From positions 985,438 to 1,049,437 of the forward strand of contig JAEUHY010000015.1 in the NCBI GenBank assembly GCA_016795325.1: DNA of 64,000 nt, read 5' to 3'. Shown here piece after piece: positions 16,406-28,883 of this stretch (its first letter is position 1; each line of letters starts with the position of its first letter). Source of the stretch: Planctomycetota bacterium. GTDB lineage: Bacteria; Planctomycetota; UBA1135; GCA-002686595. The position numbers and the translations under genes were made by a program. A model generated the notes under the pieces. It ran no database searches and was not told where the DNA came from. It worked only from the letters and a program-made list of their open reading frames with translations.

Positions 16406-17941
16406 CTAGCGCCCGCCTAGTAACCGCTGGAGGCGCTCGGGTTGCAGGCGCAAGGCGAGAGTCTTGCCGCCGGAGAGCGTAACCAGTCCCGGCTTGGCCC
16501 CGCGCGGCTTGTGGACGTCCTTGCCGCGCGCCACGTGCACGTTGGCGCGCGTCGCGCCGCGCAGCGGCGAGAAATGGACCGCGAGGTGCGCGGCGTCGAG
16601 TAGTTCCTCGGCGTCCGCTTCGGGCTTGCCGGCCAGCCGCAGGACCACGTGGCTGCCCGGTGCGTCGGCCGTGTGCAGCCACATGTCGTTGCCACGACAG
16701 ATGCGGGTGCTCAACTCGTCGTTGTCCTTGGCGGTGCGGCCCACCAGGATTTCCGCACCGCGTAGGCCCTGGAAGAGGTGGTAGGGCTTGCGCGGCTCGG
16801 GCGCCGCTTTCCGGCTGGGGGGCGCCTGCGTCGCATCGAGCAGCCCGCGTTCGACCCACGCACGCTCCAACTCCGCCAGGTCCGCCAGCGGCGCGGCGAG
16901 TTCCGCGAGGGCCGCTTCGCAGTCCGCGAGCTTGCGCTGCGCGAGTTCGATCTCGCGCGCCACGGACTCGGCGGAGCGCACGAGCTTCTTGTAGCGCTCG
17001 AAGTACTGCTCGACGTTTTCGTGGGGCGAGCGCCGGGGATCGAGTTCCAGCGTGCGTTCGCCGCCGGCTTCGTCGTACAGATCGACGAGCGTCACCCGCG
17101 CTTGTCCGCGCTTGAGCTGGCCCAGATGCGCTTTGAGCAGTTCGCCGTCCTGTAGCACGCGTTCGGCGTTTTCGACGGCCGCTGCGCGCTGGGTCAGCCC
17201 GTGGAGCAACGCGCGCGCGCGCTCGAGCTTGCGTTCCACTCGTTCGCGCAGGTCGCGCACTTCGCGCTCGCGGGCGGCGCGTTCGACTGCCGGGCCGAGG
17301 CGCTGCTGGACGAGCCACGACAGCGGTGCTCGCGGATCGGGGCGCGCCGCACCGTCGAGTTCGGGCTCGCTCGCGCCGGCCAGGAGTTCGCGCAGCGCGG
17401 CCCCGGAGTCTTCGCGCGGTTTGCCAGCGGGCTCCTTCCACGGCTCGCCGACGACGAGGCGTTGCGCGGCTTTGCTGCCCGCCGCGGGAGTGGCCAGCAC
17501 TTCGAGCAGCCGCTCGTTGGGACCGAGGAGCAGCAGGTTCGCGTGGCGTCCCGTGAGCTCCGCGAGCAGCACGCGCCGCTCTCCGCACGGCGTCGCGTCG
17601 AACTCGAAGGCGACGATGCGATCGCGCGCGACTTGGGTCAGCTTGCGCAGGCGGCTGCCGACGAGGTCTGCGCTCAAGCGTCGAAAGAAGGGACCGACGG
17701 GCCCGTCAGGGTGCGCCTGACGCGCGGTCTGCAGGTGCAGCCGCGGACAGTCGGCGTCGGCCGACACGCGCACCCGCGCCACCGCCTTCGCGTCCGCGCC
17801 GGGCAGATCGCGCAAGTACAGCAGCAGGTCGCGCGGCGGAAGGGCGAGCACTTCCACGACGCTGGCGCCCACGATGAGCGGCGCGAGCTCGTCGACGAGC
17901 TCGCGCACGTGCTGCGCGCCGAGAGTGGGGGGCGCGTTCAT
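16406..17941 (-). CDS. rqcH: RqcH/NFACT-family ribosome quality control protein
   Basis: A 511-residue NFACT protein (Rqc2/NEMF/FbpA family). The N-terminal NFACT-N domain contains the Asp-Arg pair in ARDRIVAFEF, which is essential in Bacillus RqcH, and the ELTGRHANLLLL motif. A coiled-coil region of alternating Arg/Glu helices spans about residues 230-380. The C-terminal NFACT-R (DUF814) domain carries NDMWLHTADAPGSHVVLR and HFSPLRGATRANVHV. In Bacillus, RqcH binds stalled 50S subunits and recruits tRNA-Ala to add alanine tails. The protein is somewhat shorter than the Bacillus homologue (about 570). Located between ndk and a TPR lipoprotein gene, same strand. Confidence 0.9.
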   Translation of the reverse strand: MNAPPTLGAQHVRELVDELAPLIVGASVVEVLALPPRDLLLYLRDLPGADAKAVARVRVSADADCPRLHLQTARQAHPDGPVGPFFRRLSADLVGSRLRKLTQVARDRIVAFEFDATPCGERRVLLAELTGRHANLLLLGPNERLLEVLATPAAGSKAAQRLVVGEPWKEPAGKPREDSGAALRELLAGASEPELDGAARPDPRAPLSWLVQQRLGPAVERAAREREVRDLRERVERKLERARALLHGLTQRAAAVENAERVLQDGELLKAHLGQLKRGQARVTLVDLYDEAGGERTLELDPRRSPHENVEQYFERYKKLVRSAESVAREIELAQRKLADCEAALAELAAPLADLAELERAWVERGLLDATQAPPSRKAAPEPRKPYHLFQGLRGAEILVGRTAKDNDELSTRICRGNDMWLHTADAPGSHVVLRLAGKPEADAEELLDAAHLAVHFSPLRGATRANVHVARGKDVHKPRGAKPGLVTLSGGKTLALRLQPERLQRLLGGR

Positions 17942-18011
17942 CGCTGGTTCGCGCGGCGCGCAGGCCGGAGCGCGGCTGGAGTGCGCGCGCTCCGACTTGC
18001 TCGAGGCGTGC

Positions 18012-18488
18012 TCAGGAGAGCTCTTCCGCGACGTTGTAGATCCAGGGCGTCGCGACCGGGGTCCAGTCGAGCAGTTCGCCCTTCTCGCCGAAGAACAGGC
18101 CCAATTCGCGCTGCGCGGACTCGGGGCTGTCGGAACCGTGGACGAGGTTGTTCGAGAACGACATCCCGAAGTCGCCGCGGATCGTGCCCGGCGCGGCCTT
18201 GCGCGAGTTGGTCGCGCCCATCATGCCGCGCACGACTTCGATTGCGTCGACGCCTTCGAGGGCGATGGCCGCGACCGGGGCCGAGGTCATGTACTTCACC
18301 AGCCCGGGATAGAAGGGCTTGGACTTGTGCGGCTCGTAGTGGGCTTCGAACACCGACTTGTCGAACTGGCGCAGCTTCAGACCCACGAGCTTGAGGCCCT
18401 TGGCCTCGAAACGGGCCAGGATCGTGCCGGCGAGTCCACGTTGGACGGCGTCGGGCTTGAGCAGAACGAGGGTGCGTTGAACAGCCAT
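18012..18488 (-). CDS. ndk: Nucleoside diphosphate kinase
   Basis: Ndk balances NTP and dNTP pools by ping-pong phosphate transfer through a histidine. The 158-residue protein has the catalytic His117 in the invariant NLVHGSDS motif, KPDAVQRGL near residue 11 and SGPVAA-like MTSAPVAAIALEG. It is about 15 residues longer than most bacterial Ndk proteins at the C-terminus (FGEKGELLDWTPVATPWIYNVAEELS region). The ATG at 18486-18488 starts MAVQRTLVLLKPDA. First gene of a probable minus-strand operon with the RqcH-like gene, 70 bp further on. Confidence 0.97.
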   Translation of the reverse strand: MAVQRTLVLLKPDAVQRGLAGTILARFEAKGLKLVGLKLRQFDKSVFEAHYEPHKSKPFYPGLVKYMTSAPVAAIALEGVDAIEVVRGMMGATNSRKAAPGTIRGDFGMSFSNNLVHGSDSPESAQRELGLFFGEKGELLDWTPVATPWIYNVAEELS

Positions 18489-18854
18489 GGCGTGCTTCCG
18501 GAGGGTGCGCAGTGGGGATGGGGGACTTGGCGGAAAAAAGGCCGAACAGGATAGCCGTGCGCAGGACCGGGAGAAAGCCCGGCGCAACGGCCGCAGGGCG
18601 TCGGCCGCGGCCCCCGCGCGGCGTCCTTCGAGGATCTTGCGGCAGACCGTTGACCGGCGCGCGAACGTCACTACAGTCTTGCGCCCTACAAGTCGTTTTT
18701 CTGGCGTTCACGCGCCGCGAAGGACGGCTGCTCGGGATCGAGAGTCTTCTCGCCGCCTCGCGCTGCGCGATCGGACCGCTCGGTCGACCGGGTCCCATCT
18801 CCACTGTTCTCCCGGCGCGCGCCGGCCCCCGCGCGGGGTCGAGGAGCGCCAGGC
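18489..18854. other. 366-bp divergent intergenic region (ndk / atp operon)
   Basis: No convincing gene. It separates ndk on the minus strand from the ATP synthase operon on the plus strand, so it should carry promoters for both. A plausible plus-strand promoter is at 18650-18677; nothing equally good was recognised for ndk. About 180 bp of leader would remain between that promoter and the first atp gene. Confidence 0.6.
18650..18677 (+). promoter_or_regulatory. Candidate sigma-70 promoter of the ATP synthase operon
   Basis: TTGACC at 18650-18655 and TACAGT at 18672-18677 are separated by 16 bp. They match the housekeeping -35 box at five of six positions and the -10 box at four of six. It is the best promoter-like pair in the region upstream of the atp genes. 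The assignment is by motif only. Confidence 0.4.
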
Positions 18855-19142
18855 GTGCAGGATCGCGAACCGAACGAAGACAGTCCCAGCGAGCGCTCCC
18901 GAGCGGACGCCGCGACGAGCGCAGCGTACCTCCGGCACGCTGGCGCGGGGCTGCAGTTCGCGCTCACGTTCCTGGGGCTGGGCTTGGTCGGCTGGTGGGT
19001 TGATCAGCAGCTCGGCAGCGAGCCCTGGCTGTTGATCGCCGGCATCGTGTTGGGCGCCGCTGGCGGGATGTACTCGCTCGCCTCGCGCCTCGACGCGCTG
19101 CCGCGTTCGCGGTCAGGCGACTCCACTCGCCCGAGGAAGTAG
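18855..19142 (+). CDS. AtpZ/AtpI-type F0F1-ATPase accessory membrane protein
   Basis: A 95-residue protein with a charged N-terminal 25 residues, two membrane helices (LQFALTFLGLGLVGWWVDQQL and PWLLIAGIVLGAAGGMYSL) and a basic tail. This matches the ATPase gene 1 (AtpZ/AtpI) family: short two-helix proteins at the head of atp operons thought to help assemble the c-ring or handle Mg2+/Ca2+. The GTG start at 18855 is the only good one. It is the first gene of the operon; 44 bp separate it from the next. Confidence 0.8.
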   Translation: MQDREPNEDSPSERSRADAATSAAYLRHAGAGLQFALTFLGLGLVGWWVDQQLGSEPWLLIAGIVLGAAGGMYSLASRLDALPRSRSGDSTRPRK

Positions 19143-19186
19143 GGCGCCGTCCCGACGGCGCTGTCGCGAACGAAGCCCCTCGAACC

Positions 19187-19615
19187 ATGAACCGCCACAC
19201 CCACCCTGTGCACTACCTCGCTGCGCTCGTCGCGCTACCGGCGGCGGTGGCTGCGGCGTGGCGTGCGGGTTCGGGTTCGCTCGGCGATCCGCGCGCCGTC
19301 GGCGTGCTGCTCGGCGTGGGTTTGGCGCTCGCGGTCTCGCTCGCCGGGTGGGCCGCCCAGGAGCGCTCGATGCGCAAGAACGCGCGCAGCGCGAACGGGG
19401 TCATGACCGCATTCGCTCTGGCGTTCCTCGTCAAGCTCTTTGTGCTCGCGCTCGGCGCCGTGGTGTTGCGGCTCGAGGATTCGCTCGGCGCGCTGGCGGA
19501 CTGGCGCGCGTACTTGGTCGGCTTCGCGGCCGCTGTTGCCTGGGTCCTGTTCGTGGGGGCTTTCCGGCGCTCCGGCGCCGCGCGCGCGCCGAAGGAGGCG
19601 CCTGCTTCGTGCTGA
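19187..19615 (+). CDS. atpI: AtpI-like four-helix membrane protein
   Basis: A 142-residue protein with four predicted membrane helices (about 10-28, 38-56, 73-93 and 104-124), placed between the two-helix protein and atpB. Position and topology fit ATP synthase protein I, which assists c-ring assembly in several bacteria. The sequence itself is poorly conserved, so the name rests mainly on location. Its stop codon overlaps the atpB GTG start by 7 bp, and a strong Shine-Dalgarno (GAAGGAGG at 19591-19598) for atpB lies inside its 3' end. Confidence 0.65.
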   Translation: MNRHTHPVHYLAALVALPAAVAAAWRAGSGSLGDPRAVGVLLGVGLALAVSLAGWAAQERSMRKNARSANGVMTAFALAFLVKLFVLALGAVVLRLEDSLGALADWRAYLVGFAAAVAWVLFVGAFRRSGAARAPKEAPASC

Positions 19616-20574
19616 AGTACCTGCTCACCCCGCGCTTCGCGCTGATCTTGGCCGTGGTCGTCGCCGCCTGCTGGGCCTCGTACCACTTCGGCATCCACCA
19701 CGCCACGCCGGATGAGGCGTTCCAGAAGGCGCCCGCGAGCGTGTTCAGCGCGCTGTTCGGTCACCTCACGCCCGCGGTGCTGGCCTCGGACGCCCACCAT
19801 GGCGCCCAGCACGTTCTCGGCATCCCTGCTCCCTGGTTGCCGGCCCTGTTCACCAACATCGACGGCACGGACGTCGACATGTTGGTGCTCACCAACCTGC
19901 AGCTGTTCCAGATCGCTGCGGTGCTCGTGACGCTGATCGCCTTCAGCGGCGTCGCCGGTTACCTGCGCTCGGGCAACGGCGATGTGTGGAGCCGCATGGG
20001 CGCCGGTTTCGCGCGCTACATCCGCGATGAGATGGTCATCCCGGTGATGGGCAAGGAGCACGGCTCGCACTTCTTGCCGTACTTCCTGTGCGTGTTCTTC
20101 TTCGTGTTCTTCCAAAACGCCCTGGGGCTTTTGCCGCACGGCGCCACGGCGACGGCGAGCATCGCCGTCACGGCCGCGATGGCTGGCACCACCTTCGCCG
20201 CGATGATCGGTTGCGGCATGGTCGTGCAAGGGCCGATCGCGTTCTGGAAGAACCTCGTGCCGCACGTGCCGCTGCCGCTGTGGCCCCTGATGTTCGTGGT
20301 CGAGCTCGTCGGCCTGATCGTCAAGCCCGTCGCGCTCACGATCCGCTTGTTCGCGAACATGACGGCCGGACACCTGATCGTGCTCTCGTGCATGGGCCTG
20401 ATCATGTTCTTCGGTCAGTCGAAGGCAGCCGTGGGCTTCGGCTCGGCGCCGCTCGCCGTCGGCTTCGGCGTCTTCATCATGATCATCGAGACCTTCGTCG
20501 CGCTGCTCCAGGCGTACATCTTCACGACGCTCTCGATCATCTTCGTCGGCGCGGCCATTCACCCGGAGCACTAG
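19609..20574 (+). CDS. atpB: ATP synthase F0 subunit a
   Basis: Subunit a forms the proton half-channels against the c-ring. The 321-residue protein has five to six membrane helices. The essential arginine is R246 within IRLFANMTAGH, and the C-terminal helix ends ETFVALLQAYIFTTLSIIF, typical of the family. Residues 40-90 form an extra, soluble-looking region with HLTPAVLASDAHHGAQ, longer than in E. coli. The GTG at 19609 is supported by the ribosome site GGAGG about 10 nt upstream and overlaps the previous stop codon. Confidence 0.95.
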   Translation: MLKYLLTPRFALILAVVVAACWASYHFGIHHATPDEAFQKAPASVFSALFGHLTPAVLASDAHHGAQHVLGIPAPWLPALFTNIDGTDVDMLVLTNLQLFQIAAVLVTLIAFSGVAGYLRSGNGDVWSRMGAGFARYIRDEMVIPVMGKEHGSHFLPYFLCVFFFVFFQNALGLLPHGATATASIAVTAAMAGTTFAAMIGCGMVVQGPIAFWKNLVPHVPLPLWPLMFVVELVGLIVKPVALTIRLFANMTAGHLIVLSCMGLIMFFGQSKAAVGFGSAPLAVGFGVFIMIIETFVALLQAYIFTTLSIIFVGAAIHPEH

Positions 20575-20715
20575 CTCGCGCGGCCCTCTCTCAGCTTGGA
20601 TCGCAGGCGCAACCACGCCCACGGCCCAGGCCAAGTTCGAAATCTTCTGTCGACCCTCAGCCAATCCCCAAACCCCGGCCTGAATCCCAGGCCACTACGC
20701 GGAGAACTGACTTCC

Positions 20716-20982
20716 ATGCTGAACCCCTCGGATGCTTTCCTGGCCGTCCAAGACACCGCCAACCTCTCGTGGGCCTACTTCGGCGCCGCCATCGGCGCGG
20801 GTGTGACGGCCATCGGCGCCGGCCTGGGCATCAGCAAGATCGGATCGTCGGCCAACGACGGCATCGCGCGCCAGCCCGAAGCCGCCAACGACATCAAGGG
20901 CGGCTCGCTGATCCTCGCTGCGTTCATCGAAGGCGTTTCGCTGTTCGCTGTCGTCGTCGCGCTGCTGATCGCGCTCAAGTGA
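20716..20982 (+). CDS. atpE: ATP synthase F0 subunit c
   Basis: An 88-residue hairpin of two membrane helices joined by the ARQPE polar loop (residues 51-55). The glycine-rich first helix (GAAIGAGVTAIGAGLG) fits c-ring packing. The ion-carrying carboxylate is Glu72 in AAFIEGVSLF. Residues next to Glu72 lack the Gln/Ser/Thr/Tyr pattern of sodium c-rings, so proton coupling is the likely mode. An N-terminal extension of about 15 residues precedes the first helix. There are 141 bp between atpB and this ATG, long for the operon, with room for a strong ribosome site needed for high c expression. Confidence 0.96.
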   Translation: MLNPSDAFLAVQDTANLSWAYFGAAIGAGVTAIGAGLGISKIGSSANDGIARQPEAANDIKGGSLILAAFIEGVSLFAVVVALLIALK

Positions 20983-21087
20983 CGTTCGCGGCGGCCGCCG
21001 GCGCTTGCGCGCTGCGGACGGTCGCTCGAACCGTGTTCGTCGTCTAACCGTCGTCGTCTACCCATCTAGGCCCCGCGGAGAGCCCTC

Positions 21088-21642
21088 ATGGACCTGGGAA
21101 GCGCTTTGCTCATCTCGGCACCGGCCGGCGAAGGCGGTGGGTTGAATCCGTTCAACCCCACCGGTTTCGGCGGCATCCTGTGGACCTGGATCATTTTCCT
21201 CGTCGGCCTGCCGCTGATGTGGAAGGTGGTCATGGGCCCGATCACGCACGCGCTCGAGCAGCGCGATGCGCAGGCCGCGGAGGCCATCAAGGCCGCCGAG
21301 AAGGCGCGCGAGGAAACGCAGCGCGCCCGCGCCGAGGTCGAAAGCAAGGTGGCCGAGGCGCGCGCGGAATCTGCTCGCCTGATCGCGGAGGCGCGCGAGC
21401 GCGCCTCGGCTGTCGAGAAGCAGATCGTCGACGAAGCCAACCTCAAGGCGCAGCGCGCCGCCGAGGCGGCTCAGACGGCGATCGCCGCCGAGCGCGACAA
21501 GGCGATCGCGGCCATCCGTGACGAGGTCGTCGAGTTGACGATCAGCGGCGCTCGCGCCGTGCTCGGTCGCAACGTCGGCGGCGACGACGATCGACGCTTG
21601 GTGTCCGACATGGTCGGCAAGCTCAAGGTGGTCAAGCGGTGA
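21088..21642 (+). CDS. atpF: ATP synthase F0 subunit b
   Basis: Subunit b is the peripheral stalk. The 184-residue protein has one N-terminal membrane helix (about 28-48, WTWIIFLVGLPLMWKVVM), then a long charged helix rich in Ala/Glu/Arg for coiled-coil dimerisation (about 60-150), and a C-terminal segment that contacts delta. The ATG at 21088 leaves a 30-residue Gly/Pro-rich periplasmic start. The stop overlaps the atpH GTG (GTGA). Only one b-type gene is present, so a homodimeric stalk is expected. Confidence 0.94.
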   Translation: MDLGSALLISAPAGEGGGLNPFNPTGFGGILWTWIIFLVGLPLMWKVVMGPITHALEQRDAQAAEAIKAAEKAREETQRARAEVESKVAEARAESARLIAEARERASAVEKQIVDEANLKAQRAAEAAQTAIAAERDKAIAAIRDEVVELTISGARAVLGRNVGGDDDRRLVSDMVGKLKVVKR

Positions 21643-22178
21643 GTGGATCGAACGTCGTTGCGACGCGCTACGCCACGGCGCTGTTCGAACTCGCCCGCGA
21701 CAAGGGCGCGCTCGAACGCGTCGCGGCCGACGTGGAGTCGCTCGGCAAGCAGGTCGAGTCCGGAGCGCTGCGTGAGCTGTTCGATCGGCGCACCAGCACG
21801 GACCGCAAGCAAGCGCTCGTCGAGTCGCTCGCTTCGAAGTCGCAGCCGCTGACCGCCAACCTGGTGCGCCTGCTCGCCGCGCGTCGGCGGGTCGAGGTGC
21901 TTCGTGGTCTGGCGCCGGCCTTCCGGCGCTGCGTCCTCACCGAGAAGGGGCAGGTCGAAGGCGTCGTCGAAGCGGCGCGTCCGATCGGCGAAGGCGAACT
22001 CGCGGAGATCGCCGTGGCCGTCGGGTCCCTGATCGGCAAGCAGGTCCTGCTGACCGCGCGCGTCAACGCTGAACTCATCGCCGGCGTGCGCGTGTTCGTC
22101 GACAACCGCCTGATCGACCAATCGGCGGTTGGGCGCCTGGAGAGCTTGCGCCACAAGCTTTCCGTAGCCCGCCTCTAG
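21639..22178 (+). CDS. atpH: ATP synthase F1 subunit delta
   Basis: Delta (OSCP) links F1 to the b stalk. 179 residues, usual length. The N-terminal helical domain begins VVATRYATALFELARDKGA and the C-terminal domain ends VDNRLIDQSAVGRLESLRHKL, both characteristic. The GTG start at 21639 overlaps the atpF stop. A 93-bp gap follows before atpA. Confidence 0.94.
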   Translation: MSGSNVVATRYATALFELARDKGALERVAADVESLGKQVESGALRELFDRRTSTDRKQALVESLASKSQPLTANLVRLLAARRRVEVLRGLAPAFRRCVLTEKGQVEGVVEAARPIGEGELAEIAVAVGSLIGKQVLLTARVNAELIAGVRVFVDNRLIDQSAVGRLESLRHKLSVARL

Positions 22179-22271
22179 CTCGAGTTCTCGAACCGTCCCT
22201 TTCAAGTCCGTCTTTCGTCCTCTCGCCGTACCCGTGCCGGGTGCGGCGGCCTCCCTCGAAGAAGCCAAACC

Positions 22272-23840
<1,569 letters not shown>

Positions 23841-23844
23841 GTCG

Positions 23845-26273
<2,429 letters not shown>

Positions 26274-26277
26274 AGCC

Positions 26278-26712
26278 ATGGCGAGCTTGCTCACGCTGCG
26301 GGTGATCACGCCCGATCGCATCGTGCTCGACGCCCAGGCGAGCTCGGTGCGCATTCCGGGCGTCGACGGCTCGATCGGCATCCTGCCGCGCCACGCGCAC
26401 ATGGTGGCCGCGGTCGACGTCGGTCCGCTGCGTTACGTCGAGAACGGGCAGGAAAAGGCCCTGTTCGTCTCCGAGGGCTTCGCCGAGGTCAAGAACAACA
26501 CGCTGCGTGTTGTGTGCGAGGCTGGCGAATTGCCCGAGGAGATCGACGAAGCGCGCGCCAAGGAATCCGAGAAGCGCGCGCGCGAGCGCATGGCCGGCAA
26601 GAAGTCGTCCGGAGAGCCGGTGGACCTGCTGCGCGCCGAACTGGCCTTGCGTCGCGCCCTGATGCGCCAGCAAGTCACGTCCGGCTACGGACGCCAGCGC
26701 GTGCGCAGCTGA
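26278..26712 (+). CDS. atpC: ATP synthase F1 subunit epsilon
   Basis: Epsilon regulates F1 and couples it to the c-ring. 144 residues. The N-terminal beta-sandwich has LTLRVITPDRIVLD, GVDGSIGILPRHAHMVAAV and LFVSEGFAEV motifs; the C-terminal two-helix region is longer and more charged than usual (RAKESEKRARERMAGKKSS). The ATG at 26278 is 4 bp after atpD. Last gene of the operon; a terminator follows at 26770-26807. Confidence 0.93.
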   Translation: MASLLTLRVITPDRIVLDAQASSVRIPGVDGSIGILPRHAHMVAAVDVGPLRYVENGQEKALFVSEGFAEVKNNTLRVVCEAGELPEEIDEARAKESEKRARERMAGKKSSGEPVDLLRAELALRRALMRQQVTSGYGRQRVRS

Positions 26713-26769
26713 GTCGCGCGCAGCGGAGGTCTGCGCTCGACGCCCTAGTCGGGCCCACGCTGATCTGCT

Positions 26770-26807
26770 TGCGCTCGGCCGGTGAAGCCGCCGAGCGCAT
26801 TTCTTTT
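26770..26807 (+). terminator. Intrinsic terminator of the ATP synthase operon
   Basis: A perfect 10-bp stem (TGCGCTCGGC with GCCGAGCGCA) with a 10-nt loop, followed at once by TTTCTTTT at 26800-26807. It sits 57 bp after the atpC stop codon and 80 bp before aspS, so it separates the two transcription units. Confidence 0.85.
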
Positions 26808-26886
26808 GGCCGCCCTCCTGGCGGCGAGACAACGATAGAGCACAGCCCGCGCGCTGTCCGCGCGCGGTGAAAGGCCCAACGCCACC

Positions 26887-28668
26887 ATGCGCAAGAGCTG
26901 GCAGAGAACCCACACCTGCGGCGAGCTTCGGCGCTCGCACGTCGGCGCCAACGTCACCCTCAACGGCTGGGTGCACGCCCGTCGCGACCACGGCGGCATC
27001 TACTTCCTCGACCTTCGCGATCGCTACGGCCTGACGCAGGTCGTGATCGGCGAGCAACTCGCCGCCACGCTGAAGTTCGGCCCCGAATTCGTGCTCTCGG
27101 TGCGCGGCAAGGTCAACGCGCGCGAAGGCGCCCAGGTCAACAGCGAACGCCCGACGGGCGAGGTCGAGGTGATCGCCGAGAGCATCGATGTGCTGTCGGC
27201 TTCGCCCGTGCCTCCGATCGACATCTCCGGCGCCACGGAAACCGCGCTCGAGACGCGCCTCAAGTACCGCTACATCGACCTGCGGCGCGCGCAGATGCAG
27301 CGCAACCTCGAGCACCGCTCGCGCTTCATCAACGCCATGCGGCGTGCGTTCGAGCGCCAGCAGTTCATCGAGGTCGAGACGCCTATCCTGACCAAGGCCA
27401 CGCCGGAAGGCGCGCGCGACTACCTGGTGCCCAGCCGTGTGCATCCCGGCGAGTTCTACGCGCTTCCGCAATCGCCGCAGATCTTCAAGCAGATCCTCAT
27501 GGTGGCCGGGCTCGACCGCTACTTCCAAGTCGCGCGCTGCTTCCGCGACGAGGACCTGCGCGCGGACCGGCAGCCGGAGTTCACGCAGCTCGACATGGAG
27601 ATGAGCTTCGTCGAAGAGGAGGACGTGTTCGCCGCCTGGGAGCAGGTGCTCGTCGAGACCTTCCGCGACGCGCTGGGCGTGGAGCTCAGCGTTCCGTTCC
27701 CGCGCATGCGCTGGGAAGAAGCGATGGAGCGCTACGGCGTCGACAAGCCCGACCTGCGTTTCGGACTCGAGCTCAAGGCGGTTGACACCTGGGCGCGCAG
27801 CTGTGACTTCCAAGTGTTCCGCGGCGCGCTCGAGAGCGGCGGCCGGGTGATGGGGCTGGTCGTCCCCGCGCAGCATGGGCTGTCGCGCAAGGACATCACC
27901 GACCTCGAGACGGTCGCCAAGGGCCTGGGCGCGAAGGGACTCGCGTGGTGGAAGGCCGGCGAGGCCGGCGGCGCGGGACCCTTGGCGAAGTTCTGCGCCA
28001 CGCCCGAGGCGGCGCGTTCCTTGATGCAGGCGCTCGGCGCGGCGGAGGGCGACACGTGCCTGTTCATGGCTGACCGCAAGTCGCTCGCGCGCAAGGTGCT
28101 CGGCGAACTGCGCAACCAACTCGGCCGCAAGCTCGGCCTCATCCCGAAGGAGCAGCGCTGGGCGTTCACGTGGGTGACGCACTTCCCGCTGTTCGAATGG
28201 GACGAGGACGCACAGCGCTACTTCTCCGCGCACCACCCGTTCACGGCGCCCGAGGACTGGAGCCTGGGCGGCGCGATGGCCGGCGGCTCGCCGGACCTGG
28301 GCGCGCTGTCCAGCCGCGCCTACGACCTGGTGCTCAACGGGTGGGAGCTCGGTTCCGGCTCGGTGCGCATCCACCGCGCCGACGTGCAGCAGAAGATCTT
28401 CTCGCTCCTGGGCATCGGCCCGGAGGACCAGAAGCGCAAGTTCGGGTTCTTCGTCGATGCGCTGGCCTTCGGCGCGCCGCCGCACGCCGGGTTCGCGCTC
28501 GGCCTGGATCGCACCAGTGCGCTGACCCTGGGGCTGGACAACATCCGCGACGTCATCGCCTTCCCCAAGACGGCCTCGGCGACCGACTTGATGTGCGACG
28601 CGCCGTCGACCGTCGACCCCAGCCAACTCGCCGAGGTCCACGTGACCACGGTGGTTCCCAAGGCCTGA
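26887..28668 (+). CDS. aspS: Aspartate-tRNA ligase (bacterial type)
   Basis: Class II aminoacyl-tRNA synthetase that charges tRNA-Asp. 593 residues, the full bacterial length. The N-terminal OB anticodon-binding fold has GWVHARRDHGGIYFLDLRDR. Motif 2 is RYFQVARCFRDEDLRADRQPEFTQLD, the bacterial GAD insertion lies at about residues 290-410, and motif 3 is GFALGLDRTSAL. The sequence alone does not settle whether it also charges tRNA-Asn. The ATG at 26887 starts MRKSWQRTHTCGEL. It stands alone between the atp terminator and infC. Confidence 0.97.
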   Translation: MRKSWQRTHTCGELRRSHVGANVTLNGWVHARRDHGGIYFLDLRDRYGLTQVVIGEQLAATLKFGPEFVLSVRGKVNAREGAQVNSERPTGEVEVIAESIDVLSASPVPPIDISGATETALETRLKYRYIDLRRAQMQRNLEHRSRFINAMRRAFERQQFIEVETPILTKATPEGARDYLVPSRVHPGEFYALPQSPQIFKQILMVAGLDRYFQVARCFRDEDLRADRQPEFTQLDMEMSFVEEEDVFAAWEQVLVETFRDALGVELSVPFPRMRWEEAMERYGVDKPDLRFGLELKAVDTWARSCDFQVFRGALESGGRVMGLVVPAQHGLSRKDITDLETVAKGLGAKGLAWWKAGEAGGAGPLAKFCATPEAARSLMQALGAAEGDTCLFMADRKSLARKVLGELRNQLGRKLGLIPKEQRWAFTWVTHFPLFEWDEDAQRYFSAHHPFTAPEDWSLGGAMAGGSPDLGALSSRAYDLVLNGWELGSGSVRIHRADVQQKIFSLLGIGPEDQKRKFGFFVDALAFGAPPHAGFALGLDRTSALTLGLDNIRDVIAFPKTASATDLMCDAPSTVDPSQLAEVHVTTVVPKA

Positions 28669-28883
28669 GCGCCGCACGTGGCTGGCGCGGCAGCCCGCGC
28701 AAGCCTATTCTTTTGACCTGGAGCTGGCCGTTGTCGCGCGCGCGTCGCGGGACGCAGGTCGGCGCCCGCTCGTCGGTTCTGTCCGCCGGGCGCTCCACAG
28801 CGAGGTCTGCGTCACGCATCGCGCATGCGCCGCACAACCGCGCTTTCCGATTCGCACCAACGCCCGCTTGGCCCAGGAGCTTC

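Noticed and set aside
20716..20982. Sodium-type c-subunit
   Set aside because: Residues around Glu72 lack the Gln/Ser/Thr/Tyr sodium-binding set; proton coupling is simpler.
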